NCBI GenBank assembly: GCA_964354135.1
Contig: CAYGZA010000208.1
Span: 1 to 12,248 of the forward strand
Length of the DNA: 12,248 nucleotides
DNA from: CAYGZA01 sp964354135
GTDB taxonomy: Bacteria > Planctomycetota > Planctomycetia > Pirellulales > Thermoguttaceae
Reading direction: 5' to 3'
Made by a program: the position numbers and the translations under genes. The notes under the pieces are model-generated. The model saw only the letters and a list, made by a program, of their open reading frames with translations. It did not search any database and had not been told where the DNA came from. Below, one piece after another: positions 1 through 6,076 of the stretch (its first letter is position 1; every line of letters starts with the position of its first letter).

Positions 1-49
1 CGGCAGTCTTGGAGGGATACGAAGGTCCGCGATTGGTGATCCATTGCAG

Positions 50-91
50 GCCCGCTCTTGGGTCTTCGCTCCGCTCGACCCGGCCTACAAC
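50..91 (-). repeat. GTAG-headed imperfect palindrome (REP-like)
   Basis: Read on the minus strand, this begins with GTAG (plus-strand CTAC at 85-88), then GCC and an imperfect hairpin whose outer arms are GGGTC (81-77) and GACCC (64-60). It lies outside any supported gene. Two other intergenic GTAG-plus-palindrome elements in this window (near 1303 and 4604) are on the same strand, which suggests a REP-like family. I recall sequences of this shape as frequent in planctomycete intergenic DNA. The stem is imperfect and the family assignment is inference. Confidence 0.4.
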
Positions 92-191
92 GGACAGGCA
101 ACAATAGGGGGTGTGGATCCCGGAACCCGGTCGGGCCGGCGGCGTTTAATAGTGTGTTGGCAAGTGGATGGTTCGAGCGGCGTCCAGTCAC

Positions 192-197
192 AAGGAG
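192..197 (+). promoter_or_regulatory. Ribosome binding site AAGGAG
   Basis: AAGGAG lies 7 nt before the ATG at 205. It decides this start over the longer in-frame reading from upstream. Confidence 0.75.
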
Positions 198-204
198 CAA
201 AGCT

Positions 205-1146
205 ATGTCGAGGTTGATGATCGGTCTGGCGATGGCGGTGGGCCTGGTGGGCGGTGCGGCGATGGGGCAGGTCGGAGGCAAACCGGAAGCAGCTCCCGAG
301 AGCGGGTCAAAGTCCGCTGCCGCGAGACTTCCTGACGAAAGGCTGCAGAAGTTCTTGCGCCAGTCGGGGTACACGGGCCGGCCCGAGGCAGGGACCAGGA
401 GCTTCCCGGGAAGTCCTGGGGTCCGGCCGGAGCCCGGGACGCGGGGTGGCCCGTCGGCTCTTGGTGGTCTTGGGAGCCGGCTTGAAACGGTCCCGCAAAG
501 ACGGCCTTCCGAGCCCCCTGACCCCCGCGCGGCCATGGTGGCAATCCAGGCTGTGCTTCTCGAGTTGGTGCAGGATGAGGCAGTCAAGGCCCCGGAAGGG
601 AAACCGGATCCCGCCCCGCGGGGCAAATCCGACCCGGCAGTGATCGATCTGGACTTGGCCGCCCCGCACGATGCGATCGTCGCCGAACTCCGCAAGCTGG
701 GAGCGCGGGGGCGGTTGGAAGTCCTCAACCGGCTGCAAATGACCACGCTCGACAGGCAGCCCGCGTCTGTCCAGTTTGGACGGCAAGAACCGTTTATCAT
801 GGGCACGTCGGTCACTGCGTTCGGTCAAACGAACAGCGTGGAGCTCATCCACACCGGGCTGCTGGTCGGCATCACGCCGCACGTCGCGCCGAGCGACACG
901 GTGATCATGGAGATCGACCTCAACGAGTCGCGTCCTGGCAGGCTCGAGGAAGGCAAGGCAATCTTCACTTCGACCAAGGGGGAGACGGTCCGCCAGCCGT
1001 CGATCCTCCAGGCCCAGTTCCGAAGCACCGTCAAGGCCCCCGCCGGGAAGACGGTGGTGGTCGTCGCCGTGTCCGAATCCGGCCCCCGGCACACTGAGAC
1101 CCTGCTGCTGGTCTCCGCTCGCGTCCTGAATGTGAAGGGCGATTGA
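205..1146 (+). CDS. Secreted secretin-like (type II/III secretion) domain protein
   Basis: This encodes a 313-residue protein. The ATG at 205 is chosen because AAGGAG (192-197) sits 7 nt upstream and the product opens with a clear signal peptide (MSRLMIGLAMAVGLVGGAAMGQ). An in-frame upstream start would add 49 residues and bury that signal. Residues about 25-105 are Pro/Gly/Arg-rich and look disordered. Residues about 110-125 (MVAIQAVLLELVQDE) resemble the opening strand of a secretin core. Residues about 170-310 match its C-terminal half: LEVLNRLQMTTLDRQPASVQFG, then LIHTGLLVGITPHVAP and a final strand ending LLLVSARVLN. Secretins form the outer-membrane ring of type II and III secretion or type IV pili. 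This one is much shorter than the usual 600 or more residues and has no evident N0/N1 ring domains or S-domain, so it may be a secretin-fold accessory protein rather than a pore. GspE and GspF homologues lie 8 kb downstream on the same strand. Confidence 0.72.
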   Translation: MSRLMIGLAMAVGLVGGAAMGQVGGKPEAAPESGSKSAAARLPDERLQKFLRQSGYTGRPEAGTRSFPGSPGVRPEPGTRGGPSALGGLGSRLETVPQRRPSEPPDPRAAMVAIQAVLLELVQDEAVKAPEGKPDPAPRGKSDPAVIDLDLAAPHDAIVAELRKLGARGRLEVLNRLQMTTLDRQPASVQFGRQEPFIMGTSVTAFGQTNSVELIHTGLLVGITPHVAPSDTVIMEIDLNESRPGRLEEGKAIFTSTKGETVRQPSILQAQFRSTVKAPAGKTVVVVAVSESGPRHTETLLLVSARVLNVKGD

Positions 1147-1162
1147 AGTATTAGGCCACGTT

Positions 1163-1189
1163 GGCGCGACAGTTACACTGTCGCACGCC
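1163..1189 (+). terminator. Hairpin just downstream of the secretin-like gene
   Basis: A perfect 8-bp stem, GCGACAGT (1166-1173) with ACTGTCGC (1177-1184), has a 3-nt loop. It is extended outward by GGC/GCC after a 2-nt bulge. It begins about 17 nt after the TGA at 1144-1146, the usual place for a terminator. No U-run follows, so it could stabilise a 3' end or act with Rho rather than being a classical intrinsic terminator. Confidence 0.4.
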
Positions 1190-1302
1190 CCTTCGTGCTT
1201 TCGGTGCGCCAGGCGAAAGGCGTCAGCCGTAATGCAAGTGAACCCGTTTCGGTCTCTCGACCCGCTGGAGCACGGGAATGCCCGGCCCGACCGATGCGTC
1301 GC

Positions 1303-1323
1303 GGCCGGCAGAGCCGGCCCTAC
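1303..1323 (-). repeat. GTAG-headed perfect palindrome (REP-like)
   Basis: On the minus strand, GTAG (plus CTAC, 1320-1323) is directly followed by a perfect 7-bp stem, GGCCGGC and GCCGGCC (1319-1313 and 1309-1303), with a 3-nt TCT loop. The head tetranucleotide plus palindrome is the layout of REP elements mobilised by RAYT (TnpA_REP) proteins. No RAYT gene is in the window. Confidence 0.45.
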
Positions 1324-1339
1324 TTCGTTCTCTCTTCCC

Positions 1340-1378
1340 AAAGCCCAGGATTTGCAGCCCCTGGGCTTTACAGGGGCT
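1340..1378. repeat. Two overlapping, mutually exclusive hairpins between convergent genes
   Basis: Stem A is 10 bp, AAAGCCCAGG (1340-1349) with CCTGGGCTTT (1360-1369). Stem B is 8 bp, AGCCCCTG (1356-1363) with CAGGGGCT (1371-1378). Both are perfect but share 1360-1363 and the intervening bases, so only one can form. They lie between the end of the secretin-like gene (+) and the end of the isomerase-like gene (-), and may act as a bidirectional termination region. Neither is followed by a T-run. Confidence 0.4.
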
Positions 1379-1403
1379 ATTGCACGACGGACGTGACGCG
1401 ACA

Positions 1404-2990
1404 CTAGGTCGTCTCGCTCACGTTCTCCCACTCCATCTTGACCTTCTTCAGCACGTAGCCCACTTCGCGCAGGTAGTCGCCGTAGCAGGTGACGGTGTGG
1501 AAGCCCTGCATGTCGCGCAGGAGCTTGCGCCAGTCGCCGTCGATCTGCATGTCGATCTGCGAGCGGCAAGTGTCCAGAAACGGCGTATCCACGATCTTGC
1601 CGCGGAAGCCAAACCACTTCGTGCAGCGGAGGTTCGGGATCAGGTTCGTGGTGACCTGCCCCTTCGTGTACTCGACCTTCGTCGCCGCGCCGAAGTCGGA
1701 CTCGAAGTGGGTCATGATCTTCGTCGGCTCGTAATCCCTGCCGTTCATCTTTCGGGGCGACGAGCAATGGGCCAGCATGACAAGGCCGTGGTGCGGATAG
1801 TGCGAGTTGCTCACGAACGAGGGTTTGCCCGAAATGTGCCGCAAGAGGACGCCGGGCACGGTGTGCGTCATGTCGGTGTGGCAAAACGCCGTGTAGCCCT
1901 CGTCGTTCAGCAGGCTGAGGATGAGGCACGGCGGGGTCTGGATCACGCGGATCAGCCCGCCCATGCACTGGGCCACGCCGAGGTTGCTCGCCCCCGCCTC
2001 CTGCATGAGGTCCTTGAAGACCTTGAGGGCCAGCAGCGTGTTGACCACCGCTTTGCGGTCCGTCTGCAAGGTGACGCCCTTCTGCGCGAGAAGCTCGTCG
2101 GTCTGCCGCTCGACCTGCTTGACGACCTGCTGGTCCGCCCGGGCCTTGGTCAGGTGCTTTTCGAGCTCCTCGTGGGACACCGTCTTGAAGCCGAACTTCC
2201 AGAGGTTCTGGGCATACGCGGGCCCGAGTTTCTGCCCCGGGGCGCTATAGGCCGCCATCCCGCCGATCGCCAGCACGCGGGTGCCCATCGTGTTCTTCAT
2301 GCCGTAGAGGGCCCGCAGACGCCACCGCACGTCGCCGTAGTCGTCCACCACGACGTCGTCCGTGTCCATGTTCGGCTCGGCCATCAGGTCTTCGCTCTTG
2401 CGCAGCAGTCGCCAGTGGGCGATCTCGTACCACAGGTAGACGGGGCCCGAGCGGTGGCGGACGAACAGGATGTTCGGTTTGCTGGAAGCCGCGAGGGTCT
2501 CGAACCACTGCTGGGGCCCGCCGGCGCCATAGACCAACAGCACGTCGGCATCGCTCTTGGCCACCGCGGCGACCTCGGCGTCGCTGGAGGCCCGGGCCAA
2601 GGGAAGAAGCTCCAGACCGAAATCCGCACTGGCAGCCAGCCTCTTGAGTTCTTCCCCAATGCGTTGCACCTCTTGATCGACGTGCTCGGGGGTCTGCAAG
2701 CCGCCGTAGGGACGCCAACTGGTCAGCTCGACGCGGCGGGCCAGCGAGTACGCCAAGACCGGCTTGACCCGCAGCGGGGTGCCCTTGTTGAGATTGGTCC
2801 GCGGGGGCGGCTCTGCGGGGCCTGCACCGGCCTCCAAGGCTGTCCAGCCCACGCCGGCCAGCGTCGCCGTTCCCACTCCGCCGAGAAACCCGCGGCGGCT
2901 GATCCCCGCCGGCTCATATTCCGACTCGCCGCAGCAGGAACAACGGTGGGGATGCGCGGAATGACGATCACCGGGTGTGTGAGGGTCCAT
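1404..2990 (-). CDS. Tat-exported L-fucose/arabinose isomerase-like protein
   Basis: This encodes 528 residues. The ATG at 2990 is chosen because AAGGAG lies 6 nt upstream; an in-frame TTG eight codons earlier is the alternative. Residues 30-38 are ISRRGFLGG, a twin-arginine motif followed by a hydrophobic stretch, so the folded protein is probably exported. The body resembles the fucose/arabinose isomerase-like fold: an N-terminal alpha/beta region (LLVYGAGGPQQW), then about residues 340-420 with a Gly-rich GGLIRV, FCHTD (369-373), LLRHISGKPSF and AHCSSP (407-412), and a C-terminal GFHTVTCYGDY (about 496-506). FCHTD falls where I would expect a CExD-like motif in the family, so a metal ligand may differ. 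The n-region before the RR pair is His- and Cys-rich (HRCSCC). This is the last gene of the minus-strand cluster, 99 nt after the methyltransferase fusion. The substrate is unknown; isomerase activity is inferred from fold resemblance only. Confidence 0.72.
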   Translation of the reverse strand: MDPHTPGDRHSAHPHRCSCCGESEYEPAGISRRGFLGGVGTATLAGVGWTALEAGAGPAEPPPRTNLNKGTPLRVKPVLAYSLARRVELTSWRPYGGLQTPEHVDQEVQRIGEELKRLAASADFGLELLPLARASSDAEVAAVAKSDADVLLVYGAGGPQQWFETLAASSKPNILFVRHRSGPVYLWYEIAHWRLLRKSEDLMAEPNMDTDDVVVDDYGDVRWRLRALYGMKNTMGTRVLAIGGMAAYSAPGQKLGPAYAQNLWKFGFKTVSHEELEKHLTKARADQQVVKQVERQTDELLAQKGVTLQTDRKAVVNTLLALKVFKDLMQEAGASNLGVAQCMGGLIRVIQTPPCLILSLLNDEGYTAFCHTDMTHTVPGVLLRHISGKPSFVSNSHYPHHGLVMLAHCSSPRKMNGRDYEPTKIMTHFESDFGAATKVEYTKGQVTTNLIPNLRCTKWFGFRGKIVDTPFLDTCRSQIDMQIDGDWRKLLRDMQGFHTVTCYGDYLREVGYVLKKVKMEWENVSETT

Positions 2991-2996
2991 GGATGG

Positions 2997-3002
2997 CTCC
3001 TT
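2997..3002 (-). promoter_or_regulatory. Ribosome binding site AAGGAG
   Basis: AAGGAG on the minus strand, 6 nt before the ATG at 2990. It sets the start of the isomerase-like gene downstream of the alternative TTG. Confidence 0.75.
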
Positions 3003-3043
3003 GAGAGTGTCCAAAGGGGGTCACGTGTTTGCCACGGATCAAG

Positions 3044-3083
3044 AGCCGTCAGCTATCAGCTTTCTTGCTGATCGCTGACGGCT
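3044..3083. terminator. Long 17-bp hairpin between the methyltransferase fusion and the isomerase-like gene
   Basis: The arms at 3044-3060 (AGCCGTCAGCTATCAGC) and 3067-3083 pair with a single central mismatch around a 6-nt TTTCTT loop. On the minus strand it starts 7 nt after the stop of the methyltransferase fusion (3090) and lies about 50 nt before the isomerase-like start (2990). It is therefore placed to end or process that transcript. No U-run follows on the minus strand. It could also be a dispersed palindromic repeat. Confidence 0.5.
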
Positions 3084-3089
3084 TCTCTC

Positions 3090-4550
3090 TCACGGTTTGT
3101 CCTTGCGCCGCAGCAGGACGAACCAGGAGAGGGCTCCTTTTCCATTCGGGTCGCTCGTGTTAAAGTGCGTTTCGCGAAGTTCCTGAAAGTCGAAGTCGGC
3201 GGAGAAATCGGCCCGGAGTTCTTCTTCCTTGACCCGCGGCGGCCCGTAATGGGGCGGCGGCTCGTTGGCGTTGCCGGCCTCGATCAACACGAGGCTGCCG
3301 GGCCGGGTCAGCTTGCGGAGCGTCTCGATGTAGCCCGCGGCATTGCCCCGCCGCACCCCATGATAGCAGCCACGGTCGTAGATGAAATCGAAGGGCCCGA
3401 TTTTCGGCGGCGCGAGCACGTCGGCCAGGACCCACTGAACGCTGACATTCGCCTTCTTGGCCCTCTCCATCGCGCCGCTGAGGGCCGAAGGGGCGATGTC
3501 CAGCGCTGAGACGTCGAACTTGCGACCGGCCAGGTAGATCGCGTTGGTGCCCAGGCCGCATCCGAGCTCCAGCGTCCGGCAGGGCTTGATCTTCCCACTC
3601 TCGACCGCCTGAGCCAAGTGGCTCGACGGCCGCCCGGTGTCCCAGCCGGGCCGCTTGCCGCCGCGGTAGGCGCTATCCCATTGCTCCAGCAGCTTCAAGC
3701 CTTCGGGCGTGTGTGGCAGGATGCCCGAGGCCAGCGGCCGCTGTTGGAGGAGGTTGGTCCCGTCGGCCTTCTGGATGGCGATGTCCCCCGCCCCGGCGTC
3801 CGGCGGCGGCAGCGTCAGCCGGAAGGTCCGATCGCCGACCCCAACGTCCAACTCCAACAGGCCGTCGTCCTTGGCGTGCAACTTCACTGCCTCGCCTTGG
3901 GCCTCTTCTCCGCCTTTGATCCGCACCAAGTGGAGAAATCGCGTCACCGCCGACGCTTCTTTCGAGGCAACCGCCAAGGCGTGGCTGCCAGGCTGAGTTC
4001 CCGGGAGTCCGGCCAGAGCATGGCCTTCGACATCTCGCGGCAGGAGGGTCTCCAACGTCACTTGACCAGCCCGATCCCGAACCCGGAACCGCCGATCCCC
4101 GATCCTCTCCGCCTTCTCACTTGAGCAAAGCACCCATCCGACCCGCAGCAGTGGGGTTTGCATTCTCACTTGATCGTCCACGACGAGACACCCGGGCTTC
4201 AATAGCAGAAACCGCCGCACCCACTCGAATGACTCCACGCGAACGCCCCCCGGCACCTGACGAGGGATCTTCCCGTGGAAGACCCCGGCGGCGAAGGTGA
4301 AGGACTGGTTCTCTTCAAAGGCCAGGACCTCGCTCCGCTCCAGGTTCGCCTCGCCGAACATGGCTTTGCGGACCAGCTCGTACCGCTGCGTCCCCTGCAC
4401 AGCGGACTTGCCGAGATCGGCCAGCGACAGGACCGCCCCGGCATCGAGACGGGGCCCGTAGACGCGAAGCTCGCGAGTCCCTTGGCCCGCAGCCGCGCGA
4501 ACCAGAAGCACGAAGAGCACCACCGCCACACAGGATCTCGACTTCTTCAT
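3090..4550 (-). CDS. Exported fusion: heparinase-C-like sandwich plus class I SAM methyltransferase
   Basis: This encodes 486 residues from the ATG at 4550, with AGGGAG 8 nt upstream; a longer in-frame reading to 4646 only translates intergenic repeat. Residues 1-23 (MKKSRSCVAVVLFVLLVRAAAGQ) are a Sec signal peptide. Residues about 35-250 are beta-rich and resemble the C-terminal sandwich of heparinase II/III-type lyases (WVRRFLLLKPGCLVVDDQVR at about 110-129), without the alpha-helical toroid that carries catalysis there. Residues about 290-486 are a class I methyltransferase: WDSAYRGGKRPGWDTGRPSS, SAM-binding LELGCGLGTN (327-336), the acidic end of strand 2 at D351, D377 in VLADVL, and YDRGCYHGV. 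The C-terminal half resembles thiopurine/TehB-like methyltransferases. A SAM enzyme behind a signal peptide is odd, because SAM is cytoplasmic. Either the signal is a membrane anchor, the protein is exported without methylating, or the reading merges two origins. The reading frame is continuous. Confidence 0.75.
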   Translation of the reverse strand: MKKSRSCVAVVLFVLLVRAAAGQGTRELRVYGPRLDAGAVLSLADLGKSAVQGTQRYELVRKAMFGEANLERSEVLAFEENQSFTFAAGVFHGKIPRQVPGGVRVESFEWVRRFLLLKPGCLVVDDQVRMQTPLLRVGWVLCSSEKAERIGDRRFRVRDRAGQVTLETLLPRDVEGHALAGLPGTQPGSHALAVASKEASAVTRFLHLVRIKGGEEAQGEAVKLHAKDDGLLELDVGVGDRTFRLTLPPPDAGAGDIAIQKADGTNLLQQRPLASGILPHTPEGLKLLEQWDSAYRGGKRPGWDTGRPSSHLAQAVESGKIKPCRTLELGCGLGTNAIYLAGRKFDVSALDIAPSALSGAMERAKKANVSVQWVLADVLAPPKIGPFDFIYDRGCYHGVRRGNAAGYIETLRKLTRPGSLVLIEAGNANEPPPHYGPPRVKEEELRADFSADFDFQELRETHFNTSDPNGKGALSWFVLLRRKDKP

Positions 4551-4603
4551 GGCAATCACTCCCTGCGTTCTCGGCAGATCGTTGACCAGGTGGCCACTGG
4601 ATC

Positions 4604-4625
4604 GCGGGGCAAGCCCCGCCGCTAC
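4604..4625 (-). repeat. GTAG-headed perfect palindrome (REP-like)
   Basis: On the minus strand, GTAG (plus CTAC, 4622-4625) is followed by CG, then a perfect 7-bp stem, GCGGGGC and GCCCCGC (4619-4613 and 4610-4604), with a 2-nt loop. It lies between the propeller gene and the methyltransferase fusion, just downstream of a G-rich tract. It has the same strand and same head as the elements at 50-91 and 1303-1323. Confidence 0.45.
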
Positions 4626-4632
4626 GCTTCGT

Positions 4633-4663
4633 CCCTCGCCCCTCATCCCTCACCCCTCGCCCC
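4633..4663 (-). other. G-quadruplex motif abutting a stop codon
   Basis: On the minus strand, five runs of 3-4 G (4663-4660, 4656-4653, 4649-4647, 4642-4639, 4635-4633) are separated by 3-4 nt loops. The first run touches the TGA (4666-4664) of the propeller gene, so the motif is in the sense strand at the start of its 3' untranslated region. Confidence 0.5.
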
Positions 4664-6043
4664 TCACCACGCAATCTCCGGCTTCGCCGCCGGACCGTCC
4701 ATGCGGGCCGGCAAGCGCCACACGTGATCGCCGTCGCGGTTGGTGAAGTACAATTGGCTCTCGGACTTCTGCCTCGCGTCGCCGTCCGCCCAGAGGGCGT
4801 AGAAATCGGGGTGGGCGCCCACGGGCCGGCGGACGTACGTGTGATTATACCGGCTCGCGCGGGTCAATTGCTTCACCTTGGCCCAAGTCGCCCCCCGGTC
4901 TTTCGAGACCCAGAGGACCACCTCGCCGCCGGGGTTGTATGGCTGCGGCCCGGGCTCGGTGGGGGCGATGATCCGCCAGGTGCCGTCCGGCTCGACGTAG
5001 AGCGACCCGAAGTCGTAGTTGTTGTCCGGCCGCATCGCGTCGCGGATTTCCCATTTCGCTCCGGTCCAACGGGCCGTATGCCAAATCCGCGGGTCGCCTT
5101 TCGGGCCCGAGGCGTGGTGGCCGCTGGTGAGATACAGAATCACCGGGTTGCCCGCGGCGTCGAAGTTGAGGTCCTTCAGATAGACCAGCCGCTTTTCGGA
5201 CTCATAGTCGCGCACGATCGCGGGGTTGCGGATCTCGGTGAGCGGCAGTGCCAGCGGCCGGCCGTCGGCCGTGGTCCACGTCCGGCCGACGTCTCGCGTT
5301 TCGAGGTAGTAGAGATTCGTGCGGGCGTTCACCCCTTTGCCGAGCGGGTGGTAATTCAGGACCGTGCCGATCCGCGTGCGTTCGCGCCAACTGATCTGAT
5401 AATGCCCCTGGGCGACCCGGGCCAGCGGCTGCGGCTCTTCCCACGTTACGCCATCGCGGCTCCGCCAGACGAACAAGAACCGCCGCCCGCCGGTGTATCG
5501 CGTGTGCAAGAAGCAAAACCCCTCTCCCGGCAGGAACCAAGGCTGGGAATACGAGAAGTTCGTCGTGGCGACCCGCTCGAAGGCGTCAATGGAATACGGC
5601 TCTCGGCTGCGATGAATGTACGCGGGCCGGCCCGTGCCGTGGGCATTGGAGAAGACCCAGAGGTGGCCGCGGTCGTCGAGCATCAGCGTGGGGTTGTCGT
5701 GGGCGTCGTCGGTCTTCTTGTCCAGCAGGACTCTCGGGCGCGGCACGGTGCCCGCGGCATGGTCGTAGTAGGAGACCATGTGCAAGAGGCGGTTCGCGTC
5801 GGGCGGCGTGCCGCCGTAGACGAAGAAGGTCTTGTTGGCCTCCGGCGAGTAGCAGGCGATGGGGATGTGCTGCTGCGGATAGGTGGCCATGCCGCCGCTG
5901 TACTTGAACTTGTACTCGTCTTTGGAGGGCTCGTTGGCGTACCAGATCCCGCGGTAGCCGTCGGCCTCGGGAAGCGAGTCGGCCGCATCGGCGGTGGATG
6001 AGAGAAGCAGCACAACTGCAACGGTCCGTCGAAAGTCAATCAT
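4664..6043 (-). CDS. Secreted BNR_4-type beta-propeller protein, candidate polysaccharide lyase or glycan-active enzyme
   Basis: This encodes 459 residues. Residues 1-21 (MIDFRRTVAVVLLLSSTADAA) are a signal peptide. The body is a BNR-repeat propeller: YRGIWYANEP (30-39), DDAHDNPTLMLDDRGHLWVFSNAHG (112-136, read in two parts), Asp-box-like SRDGVTWEEP (195-204) and DVGRTW (251-256), and a last blade with SKDRGATW (380-387). The conserved AHDNPTL and SNAHG put His115 and His135 exactly 20 residues apart, followed by Tyr183 in HTRYTGGRR. From memory, PL25-type ulvan lyases use two histidines with this spacing plus Tyr and Arg, so a lyase role is possible but unproven. There is no Shine-Dalgarno upstream; tandem octamers directly precede the ATG. 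It starts 33 nt after the LRR gene and is probably co-transcribed with it. Confidence 0.78.
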   Translation of the reverse strand: MIDFRRTVAVVLLLSSTADAADSLPEADGYRGIWYANEPSKDEYKFKYSGGMATYPQQHIPIACYSPEANKTFFVYGGTPPDANRLLHMVSYYDHAAGTVPRPRVLLDKKTDDAHDNPTLMLDDRGHLWVFSNAHGTGRPAYIHRSREPYSIDAFERVATTNFSYSQPWFLPGEGFCFLHTRYTGGRRFLFVWRSRDGVTWEEPQPLARVAQGHYQISWRERTRIGTVLNYHPLGKGVNARTNLYYLETRDVGRTWTTADGRPLALPLTEIRNPAIVRDYESEKRLVYLKDLNFDAAGNPVILYLTSGHHASGPKGDPRIWHTARWTGAKWEIRDAMRPDNNYDFGSLYVEPDGTWRIIAPTEPGPQPYNPGGEVVLWVSKDRGATWAKVKQLTRASRYNHTYVRRPVGAHPDFYALWADGDARQKSESQLYFTNRDGDHVWRLPARMDGPAAKPEIAW

Positions 6044-6044
6044 G

Positions 6045-6068
6045 TTTCGTGCTTTCGTGATTTCGTGA
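6045..6068 (+). repeat. Three tandem octamers TTTCGTG(C/A)
   Basis: TTTCGTGC, TTTCGTGA and TTTCGTGA follow head to tail with period 8 (6045-6052, 6053-6060, 6061-6068). The array fills most of the 33-nt gap between the LRR gene and the propeller gene and takes the place where a ribosome binding site for the latter would be. Period 8 is not a coding period. Related arrays occur at 7253-7278 (opposite strand), 7385-7408 and, degenerate, at 1191-1206. Confidence 0.6.
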
Positions 6069-6076
6069 TCCTCTCA

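Larger units (their letters stand above)
1..204. other. Region without a supported gene
   Basis: One plus-strand frame is open from position 2 to a stop at 215-217, but its translation is not recognisable and runs through the palindrome at 50-91. Frame 1 stops at 37-39, so a few C-terminal codons of an upstream gene could end there. Apart from the palindrome and the ribosome binding site for the next gene (192-197), I see nothing here. Confidence 0.5.

Noticed and set aside
307..1968. Long minus-strand open frame opposite the secretin-like gene and extending into the isomerase-like gene
   Set aside because: It is rich in Arg/His/Pro, runs through the hairpin-dense intergenic region, has no recognisable domain and is explained by high GC opposite real genes.
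1278..3071. Long plus-strand open frame opposite the Tat isomerase-like gene
   Set aside because: It mirrors a gene with a clear Tat signal, ribosome binding site and fold. Its own product shows only Arg/His/Val/Ala-rich composition.
4551..4646. N-terminal extension of the methyltransferase fusion
   Set aside because: It translates the intergenic palindrome and G-rich tract and would bury the signal peptide. The ATG at 4550 has a ribosome binding site.
4724..6001. Plus-strand open frame of 425 codons opposite the propeller gene
   Set aside because: Antisense shadow with no start signal or motif; the minus-strand gene has a signal peptide and BNR motifs.
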